Part shown: positions 1 through 5,408 of the stretch, in pieces
How the letters are laid out: every line of letters begins with the position of its first letter
How positions within the stretch are numbered: position 1 is the stretch's first letter
The notes under the pieces: model-generated
The model's database searches: none
Told to the model about the DNA's origin: nothing
The model's input: only the letters and a program-made list of their open reading frames with translations
Source: Geobacter sp. UBA1603
Lineage (GTDB): Bacteria > Desulfobacterota > Desulfuromonadia > Geobacterales > Pseudopelobacteraceae
DNA: 6,691 bases
Direction of reading: 5' to 3'
NCBI GenBank assembly: GCA_002322035.1
Contig: DCNF01000082.1
Span: 15,905 to 22,595, forward strand
Program-made: the position numbers and the translations under genes

Positions 1-2009
1 GGCATGGCCCACCGCGGGCGGCTGAATGTCCTGGCCCATATATTTGGAAAGCCCTACCAGAACATTCTGGCCGAATTCAGCGACGGACTGGACTTCGGCT
101 TCAGCGGTGACGGAGATGTCAAATACCACAAGGGTTACTCCTGCGATCGCGACGTAAACGGCGAGAAGGTGCATCTGACGATTGCCGCCAACCCAAGCCA
201 TCTGAAGCGGTTAATGCCGTTGTGGAGGGAAAATGCAGGGCCCGCCAGCACCGCTACGGCAATGACGGCGCCCGCAGGGTGCTGCCGCTTCTGGTGCATG
301 GTGATGCTGCTTTTGCCGGACAGGGAAGCATCATGGAAGTGCTCAATATGTCGCACCTTGACGGCTATTCTACCGGCGGAACGATCCACATCGTGATCAA
401 CAACCAGATCGGCTTTACCACGCTGCCGCGCGATGCCCGCTCGACCCGCTATGCCACCGATCCGGCAAAGCTTCTGGCCTGCCCTGTTTTTCACGTTCAG
501 GGTGAATCACCTGAGGCTGCCCTGCACACAATCCGGCTGGCGCTCGAGTACCGTCAGACGTTCCGGCGCGACGTTGTCGTGGAATTGATCTGCTACCGCC
601 GCCACGGTCACAACGAAGGCGATGAACCATCATTTACTCAGCCGCTGATGTACCATAACCTTGTTGACCGGCCGAGCCCCAACCTGATCTATGCGCGAAC
701 CCTTGAGGAGTCAGGCCATGACGGGCAGCAGCTTGCACTCGTCGAGCGCCGCGTCGCTGACCGGCTTGAGCACGCCCGGGGGAAGGAGCCGGAGCCCCGT
801 CCGGTCGGGTACCGCGACCAGTGGAGCGCCGTGCACCCCGGCTACCGGGAAGAAAATCCTGACACCGGCGTGACCGGCGAGCTGCTGCTGAACCTTTCCC
901 GGCAGCTGGCGGCCCTCCCGCCCGGCTTTGTCCCCCATGCGAAAATCCAGACCCTGCTGCAGAAGCGCTTCGAGTCGGTCCTCAAGGGCAAAGACATCGA
1001 CTGGGGAAATGCCGAATCCCTCGCATATGCCAGCCTGCTGCATGACGGCATTCCTGTACGCATTTCCGGCCAGGACTCCCGGCGGGGCACCTTTAATCAC
1101 CGCCACTGCCAAATTCATGACATAAACGACGGCAGCACGTTCATGCCGCTGCAGACGGTCGGGCGTCACGGGGCCACCTTCCAGGCCTGGAACAGCCTCT
1201 TGTCCGAGTCCGGCGTATTGGGGTTCGAATACGGCTATTCGCTGGAAGTCCCTGAAGGGTTGACCATCTGGGAGGCCCAGTTCGGCGACTTTGCCAATGG
1301 CGCACAGGTCATCATCGATCAGTTCATATCCAGCGGAGAGACCAAGTGGAACCGGGCAAGCGGCCTGGTCATGCTGCTCCCCCACGGTTATGAAGGCCAA
1401 GGCGCCGAGCATTCCAGCGCCCGGATCGAACGGTTCCTGCAATTGTGCGCTGGTGACAATATGGTGCTGGCCCAGCCTTCGACTCCGGCTCAGTTCTTTC
1501 ATCTGATCAGGCGGCAGGTGCTCCAGTCGTTTCGCAAGCCGCTGGTGGTTTTCACACCCAAGAGCCTTTTACGGCATCCGTCCTGCATTTCGCCTTTACA
1601 GGAATGTATAGAGGGGACTTTCCGCACGGTTCTTCCGGACACCAGTGAATCAGCTCCTCCCCGAAGGATACTGCTCTGCAGCGGAAAAATCGCTTATGAA
1701 CTGCGTTCCGCCCGCGCAGAACGCTCACGCCATGATGTTGCCATTGTGACGGTTGAGCAACTCTACCCGCTCGACCGGGTGGGTATCGCTGCCACACTCG
1801 CCGGCCTGGGTGGCGCGGCGGATATCTGCTGGGTGCAGGAGGAACCCGAGAACATGGGTGCCTGGTACATGATTCAGCGCAGCCTTGCCCCGATCATCCC
1901 CTCACTTCGGGGCGTTACCCGCCCGGCCGATGCCTGCCCGGCGGTCGGATCACACCATCTGCACGCACAGCAGCAGGCGGCTCTGATAGATGAGGCGTTT
2001 GCCCCCTAA
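1..2009 (+). CDS. sucA: 2-oxoglutarate dehydrogenase E1 component (thiamine-dependent), 5'-truncated, one frameshift
   Basis: E1o decarboxylates 2-oxoglutarate with thiamine diphosphate and passes the succinyl group to the lipoyl domain of E2 (SucB) in the cytoplasmic TCA-cycle complex. The window opens inside the gene at the motif GMAHRGRLNVL, which in E. coli SucA contains active-site His260. The second active-site His (E. coli His298) lies in VKYHKGYS at bases 121-144. The ThDP/Mg motif follows as HGDAAFAGQG (from base 297) with NNQIGF about 33 residues later. The C-terminal transketolase-like part is clear: EAQFGDFANGAQ, LLPHGYEGQGAEHSSAR, PLVVFTPKSLLRHP, and a closing EEPENMGAWY plus PAVGSHHLH. 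About 669 residues are present, close to the ~677 expected from this point in the 933-residue E. coli protein, so roughly 256 N-terminal residues lie outside the window. Bases 1-203 read in frame 1 and 204-2009 in frame 3; joining them restores NPSHLEAVN. No other break is seen. No sucB follows. Confidence 0.95.
199..210 (+). other. Single-base frameshift in sucA (apparent loss of one G)
   Basis: The first frame reads ...NPSHLKRLMPLW and leaves E1o homology after NPSHL. The frame one base back reads E-A-V-N-A-V-V-E-G from base 204, continuing the family motif NPSHLEAVNPVVEG without a gap. The sequence CTGAAGCGG is explained if CTGGAAGCGG has lost one G of a GG pair. The downstream frame stays open for 600 codons with strong conservation, so the change is either very recent or a sequencing/assembly error. 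No slippery heptamer is present. Confidence 0.85.
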
Positions 2010-2033
2010 AGCTTCATTTTTGCGGCTTCACGG

Positions 2034-2062
2034 TTGACAATGGGGACACGGTCGGGTAATAA
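2034..2062 (+). promoter_or_regulatory. Sigma70-type promoter candidate for the pseudo-receiver membrane protein gene
   Basis: A perfect -35 TTGACA (2034-2039) is followed after exactly 17 bases by TAATAA (2057-2062), a weaker -10 with 3 of 6 consensus positions. It starts 25 bases after the sucA stop and ends 27 bases before the ATG at 2090. AAAGG (2079-2083) lies at a suitable distance as ribosome binding site. No terminator hairpin is visible between sucA and this promoter, so read-through from sucA is also possible. Confidence 0.5.
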
Positions 2063-2064
2063 AC

Positions 2065-2074
2065 AGAATATTCT
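2065..2074 (+). repeat. 10-bp perfect palindrome near the expected transcription start
   Basis: AGAATATTCT is a perfect dyad directly after the candidate -10 (2057-2062), so it would cover the transcription start. Position and symmetry are compatible with a repressor site, but a 10-bp AT-rich palindrome can arise by chance. No known operator was recognised. Confidence 0.25.
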
Positions 2075-2089
2075 ACTAAAAGGTCGCTC

Positions 2090-3673
2090 ATGTTGAACCT
2101 TTTGATCATATCCAGCAACCCAGTTGCTGAAACGTTAAAAGCAGCTCTGCAGCCGCTCCTCAAGATTCGTATTGATGTTGTGGCTGACTTTGACCATGGC
2201 TTGAAAGACGTCTTTGAAAAGAGGCCGGCAATCGTCTGCATCCAGGACCAGATATCAGGAGTGACCGGGGAGAGTGTTGCCCGGCATATCCAGATGCTGC
2301 TTGGATCCACGGCCCCGCTTTATATCATGATGCACGAGGGGAACAGCAGGATCAAGCCGCTCAAAGGACTTTTCGAGCAGCTGGTTGATCTGAACCAGCC
2401 GCCGGACGAAGTCGTCAAAAATCTGCTGGCGGCCATGAAATCTGCGCTTGGCGACCAGTGGGACAAGGTTTACACTCCGCCAAGAAAAGAACGGGCGGCA
2501 ATTTTAGCCTCCGTGGCCGTGTCTGAAAATGATCGGGAGGTCGCCGACAGACTGGTCGATGATCTTCTCTCCGATCTCGAATCCGCAGCACCGCCCCCCC
2601 CTTCTGCCCTGGACCAGACTGTGTCAGAGCTCCCTGCGGCCGGGCCTCCAGATGCTCCGGCCAGGGACAATAATTTTGCCCATTCCACTGCCGATGAACT
2701 GGCGTCGCTGCTGGTGGAACAGGCCCGGCAGGCACCGCGCGAGGAAACATCTCCGGCTGCTCCCGCCATGCCGCCGGAGCCGCTCCCCTTTGAAATCCGG
2801 GACGGCCAACTGACACCTGCCGAACCGCTGCTTCAGCAAAAGCCTCATACGGACAACCCGTTTGACTCTGCTGATTCGCCGCCGCCAGCCCAGAAACCGC
2901 CGGTCCGGCCGGCAAAACCCAAGCAGCCCAAAGCCCCCCCGGCACAGCCATCGGCAACACCAGAACCGCCTGAACCTGATCACAGCCCCCTGAATACCCA
3001 GGCGCCCCCTCCTGCTGCTCCTCAACCGGCTGAATTCAGGGTAACTCCGGTGACGACAAGCGCCGATGAACCGATCCCGGAAGAGCTGCTGCTGGCTTTC
3101 GAAGAAAACTACCACGCACGTAACAGCGGCTTTAAACGCTACCTGATACCGCTTGCTGCAGTCGTCTGCCTGGCGGGAGGCTGGTGGTACCTGACAACCC
3201 GGAAACCGGAGATTATGCCGGCCATGCTGCGGATTGCAAAGCCACCGGTTACGGCACCGGCTCCGGCACCTGCCAGACCTGTTGCGCCGTCACCACCTGC
3301 CGCACCGGCCGCGGCCAAGCCTGTCGCTTCACCCGTACCGTCATTTATCGGATCCGCCACCCGCGATGAAGCCTATGCCGCAGGAAAACCGGGCTGGGAG
3401 CGCCTTCTTGCCCCAGACGCCGAGTTCCGCATTTTCCGGGACAACGGCACCGTCAGGGCGGTGCAGGTTTTGTCACGCGAACGGCAACATCTGAATGAGG
3501 CGCTGTTCCAGTCCGTTCTTTCGGAACTGGCCGGCAGCCGCGAATATTCCATCCAGACCAGAGAAACCAAGGGCGGGTTCAGGATTGAGCGGGGACACGC
3601 ATCAGAGCGGGCTGATGTTGTCCGCTACAGCAGCAAAGGGGTGCTGCGCGCCTTCGTCGTGTCGGTCAAATGA
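2090..3673 (+). CDS. Single-span membrane protein with N-terminal pseudo-receiver domain and Pro/Ala-rich linkers (unknown function)
   Basis: I do not recognise this 527-residue protein as a named family. Residues 1-~120 have the layout of a CheY-like receiver: beta-1 LNLLIISSNP, then PAIVCIQDQISGVTGESV aligning with the phosphoacceptor strand and the G-x-D-G-x-x-V turn. The phosphoacceptor Asp position appears to be Gln52, the acidic pair after beta-1 is Ser8-Ser9, and no clear conserved KP is seen, so it is probably not phosphorylated. Residues ~165-340 are Pro/Ala-rich and low complexity. One membrane segment spans Y351-T370 (YLIPLAAVVCLAGGWWYLTT), flanked by basic residues. A second Pro/Ala linker (~375-416) leads to a C-terminal domain (417-527) with predicted beta strands such as FRIFRDNGTVRAVQVLS. 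The inferred topology is cytoplasmic receiver and periplasmic C-terminus, a TonB- or GspC-like plan. The start is supported by AAAGG six bases upstream. The next genes encode a LysM protein and a secretion ATPase, hinting at an envelope role. Confidence 0.85.
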   Translation: MLNLLIISSNPVAETLKAALQPLLKIRIDVVADFDHGLKDVFEKRPAIVCIQDQISGVTGESVARHIQMLLGSTAPLYIMMHEGNSRIKPLKGLFEQLVDLNQPPDEVVKNLLAAMKSALGDQWDKVYTPPRKERAAILASVAVSENDREVADRLVDDLLSDLESAAPPPPSALDQTVSELPAAGPPDAPARDNNFAHSTADELASLLVEQARQAPREETSPAAPAMPPEPLPFEIRDGQLTPAEPLLQQKPHTDNPFDSADSPPPAQKPPVRPAKPKQPKAPPAQPSATPEPPEPDHSPLNTQAPPPAAPQPAEFRVTPVTTSADEPIPEELLLAFEENYHARNSGFKRYLIPLAAVVCLAGGWWYLTTRKPEIMPAMLRIAKPPVTAPAPAPARPVAPSPPAAPAAAKPVASPVPSFIGSATRDEAYAAGKPGWERLLAPDAEFRIFRDNGTVRAVQVLSRERQHLNEALFQSVLSELAGSREYSIQTRETKGGFRIERGHASERADVVRYSSKGVLRAFVVSVK

Positions 3674-3684
3674 ACCGGCCGGGT

Positions 3685-3713
3685 TTGACTTTTTCAAAAA
3701 AGTCCCGTATAAG
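3685..3713 (+). promoter_or_regulatory. Strong sigma70-type promoter candidate for the LysM protein gene
   Basis: TTGACT (3685-3690, 5 of 6 consensus) and TATAAG (3708-3713, 5 of 6) are separated by the optimal 17 bases. Transcription would start near 3720, giving a leader of about 45 bases to the ATG at 3765. This is the best promoter match in the window. It begins 12 bases after the stop of the upstream gene, so the LysM gene probably has its own transcript. Confidence 0.65.
3687..3704 (+). repeat. 8+8 bp inverted repeat in the promoter spacer (operator-like)
   Basis: GACTTTTT (3687-3694) and AAAAAGTC (3697-3704) are perfect inverted copies separated by CA. The repeat overlaps the -35 and fills most of the -35/-10 spacer, where a bound repressor would block polymerase or an activator could realign the elements. 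A hairpin of about seven pairs could form in read-through RNA, but no T-tract follows, so a terminator is unlikely. Confidence 0.4.
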
Positions 3714-3755
3714 TCATTTCTTCTGCGGCATCAAGCATTTCAATCGATCCTGCGT

Positions 3756-3759
3756 GGAG
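3756..3759 (+). promoter_or_regulatory. Ribosome binding site fixing the LysM protein start
   Basis: GGAG lies five bases before the ATG at 3765. The reading frame is open further upstream (an in-frame ATG lies at 3495), but that extension overlaps the preceding gene. A clean signal peptide begins only at 3765, so this site decides the start. Confidence 0.75.
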
Positions 3760-3764
3760 ATGTA

Positions 3765-5291
3765 ATGCCTTCTCGACCGGTGCTTTCTTTTTTTCTTCTT
3801 TTCTGTTCCGTCATAGCGGCCACGCCTTCCTACGCGGCCATGGACCCCCGTTTTGAACTCGATCTTACAACCCTGCAGCCACCTGGCACGTCAGCCCAAC
3901 CCTCGGCAGCACGTCCATCGCCCCGAAAACCGGTCCGCACTCCCCGCGATGGCGGCACCCCTCAACGCCAGGGCGGAACAACCTATACGGTCCGGCCGGG
4001 GGACCATCTTTTCAAGATTCTGATGCGGGATTACGGACTAACCAACGATGAAGCGGAATCGTTCATTGAAGAAATTCGCCAGGAAAACAACATCTACGAT
4101 ATCAGGCGCTTACGGGTCGGCCAGAAAATAGTGATTCCACCGGTCAGACGCCGTGCCGACGGCAGCCTCAAGGTCACAGCGCAGCGCCCGTTGGCCAGGG
4201 CGGCTTCGGGAGAAGCGAAGCAAACGCTGACGCTTGAGGCGCCGCAGGTCAGAATGGACGAGCAGGAGGCCGTGAACCGCTTCAAAAACGCCTGGACACA
4301 CATTGTGCCGGGCGGCGCCGAACCACAGAAGCCCCTTTCGATCAGCTCTCCGTATTTCTCGCTTACGCTTGACCCCCAGCGCTACCCGATCTACCCGGCA
4401 CAGGACGGAGGCCGGATTCTGGTTGACCGCGCCGGTGCAATTCCGCCGCTGGTCAGGTCGCTGATTGTAGAGAAAGATCCGACCATTAGGATAGTGGCCG
4501 AATCTCCTGCCGACAGCAGGCGTTTTCTGGCATCGGTACTCTCCAATGCAGGATTTTACTCGGTTGAGGAAGATTTCAGCATGGAGTTCGGCATTGATCC
4601 CAAACTGACCGTCCATGCCGATTTCAAGGTCGAAAAGTCCGCCGACAGCCTGATCAGACAGGAACTGCTGCTGGTCAATGCCGGCCAGAGCGCCCTGCCG
4701 CCTGTTCTGGGAGAATTCCTCAAAAAAGAGGGCGTCTCGGTCGTGGAACCATTTGCCTCCCAGACCCACCTGTTTTCGATCACTCCCCGCACCATCCATC
4801 AGATCGGCGCTCCCCGCCAGGCTGATCAGGTCGATGCGCTGCTGGCTGCCCTCGACATTTCCGCTGACCACGATCGCCGGATTGACGTGTTCGCTGCCGA
4901 CAACAATGGCATTTCCCTCTCGGTCAAGGCAGACCGTTCTTTTGCCAGAAACGGCCAGCGCTATGCCGTTACCCGTTTCGACGGTGATCCGGTCACCTAC
5001 ACACTGTTCCGGATTTTGGAAACAAAGGGTTACCGGGTCGTCATTCTCGAAAAGCAGGATGATTTCCGCAAAGTAACCGAAAAGCTGCTTGACCGCCTGA
5101 AACTGCCCGGCACGTTCAACCGGCACACCCTGATATCCGGAGACGGTTCACGTTATTCGCTCCAGATGTCCGGCTTCCGCCTGGATGATCCATCGCTTCC
5201 CGGCGGCGGCACATTTATCACGAATCTTGAAATGGATAAAATTGTCCGTGCTCTTCTGACCGAAAACGGGTACACCTTCAAGACAAAGTGA
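3765..5291 (+). CDS. Secreted LysM-domain protein with duplicated C-terminal domain
   Basis: A 508-residue exported protein. Residues 1-24 form a signal peptide: short basic start, hydrophobic core LSFFLLFCSVIAA, likely cleavage after SYA. Cys14 is not in a lipobox (Phe precedes it), so it is probably soluble. After a Pro-rich basic spacer, residues ~72-125 are one LysM domain: YTVRPGDHLFKI at the start and LRVGQKIVIP at the end, with a longer middle than usual. LysM binds peptidoglycan glycan strands. The rest (~165-508) looks like two copies of a ~160-residue unit. SLTL (199-202) pairs with SLSV (384-387), IRIVAE (241-246) with YRVVILE (423-429), DSRRFLASVL with DFRKVTEKLL, ADFKVEKS (285-292) with SGFRLDDPS (469-477), and LGEFLKKEGVSV (315-326) with VRALLTENGYTF (494-505). 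No catalytic motif was recognised. It lies between the pseudo-receiver membrane protein and the secretion ATPase and ends at a terminator, suggesting a cell-wall anchor or scaffold for an envelope machine. Confidence 0.9.
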   Translation: MPSRPVLSFFLLFCSVIAATPSYAAMDPRFELDLTTLQPPGTSAQPSAARPSPRKPVRTPRDGGTPQRQGGTTYTVRPGDHLFKILMRDYGLTNDEAESFIEEIRQENNIYDIRRLRVGQKIVIPPVRRRADGSLKVTAQRPLARAASGEAKQTLTLEAPQVRMDEQEAVNRFKNAWTHIVPGGAEPQKPLSISSPYFSLTLDPQRYPIYPAQDGGRILVDRAGAIPPLVRSLIVEKDPTIRIVAESPADSRRFLASVLSNAGFYSVEEDFSMEFGIDPKLTVHADFKVEKSADSLIRQELLLVNAGQSALPPVLGEFLKKEGVSVVEPFASQTHLFSITPRTIHQIGAPRQADQVDALLAALDISADHDRRIDVFAADNNGISLSVKADRSFARNGQRYAVTRFDGDPVTYTLFRILETKGYRVVILEKQDDFRKVTEKLLDRLKLPGTFNRHTLISGDGSRYSLQMSGFRLDDPSLPGGGTFITNLEMDKIVRALLTENGYTFKTK

Positions 5292-5315
5292 ACCCTTTTA
5301 TTTTTCACACTGTTC

Positions 5316-5324
5316 TGCTATGAT
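5316..5324 (+). promoter_or_regulatory. Extended -10 promoter candidate for the secretion ATPase gene
   Basis: TG-C-TATGAT is an extended -10 element with 5 of 6 consensus bases in the hexamer. The sequence 17 bases upstream (TTTTAT) is a poor -35, which extended -10 promoters tolerate. Transcription would start near 5331, inside the first arm of the terminator hairpin that follows, leaving a leader of about 78 bases. Confidence 0.35.
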
Positions 5325-5325
5325 T

Positions 5326-5355
5326 GCCCGCATGCGTTTCGTTGCGGGCTTTTTT
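5326..5355 (+). terminator. Rho-independent terminator after the LysM protein gene
   Basis: GCCCGCA (5326-5332) and TGCGGGC (5343-5349) form a perfect seven-pair GC-rich stem with a ten-base loop, followed at once by six T (5350-5355). It lies 35 bases past the LysM stop codon and should end that transcript before the ATPase gene. Confidence 0.85.
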
Positions 5356-5408
5356 CATATGCCGCTCTCTGATCGGGCCGGCCTACCTTACTGCGGAGCA
5401 CGTCTGGC

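Noticed and set aside
196..222. Programmed -1 ribosomal frameshift in sucA
   Set aside because: There is no slippery heptamer at CATCTGAAG and no obvious downstream structure, and E1o genes are not known to use frameshifting. A lost G is simpler.
711..1502. 263-codon open frame on the reverse strand within sucA
   Set aside because: It lies entirely opposite highly conserved E1o sequence and resembles no known protein.
2010..2033. Terminator after sucA (AAGC...GCTT)
   Set aside because: Only four pairs across a long loop with no T-tract after the second arm, too weak to call.
3495..3764. N-terminal extension of the LysM protein to an upstream in-frame ATG at 3495
   Set aside because: It would overlap the preceding gene by 179 bases and bury the signal peptide. 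The ATG at 3765 has GGAG at good spacing and a promoter just upstream.
3674..3764. Sigma54 promoter upstream of the LysM or ATPase genes
   Set aside because: No GG-N10-GC arrangement with the flanking consensus was found in 3674-3764, 5292-5408 or 2010-2089.
3798..3812. Lipoprotein signal at Cys14 of the LysM protein
   Set aside because: Phe precedes the Cys and the hydrophobic core continues past it to a SYA cleavage site, so it is not a lipobox.
4110..5126. 338-codon open frame on the reverse strand opposite the LysM gene
   Set aside because: The sense strand has a signal peptide, a LysM domain, a duplicated domain and a ribosome binding site. The reverse frame shows no recognisable domain and is a by-product of GC-rich codon use.
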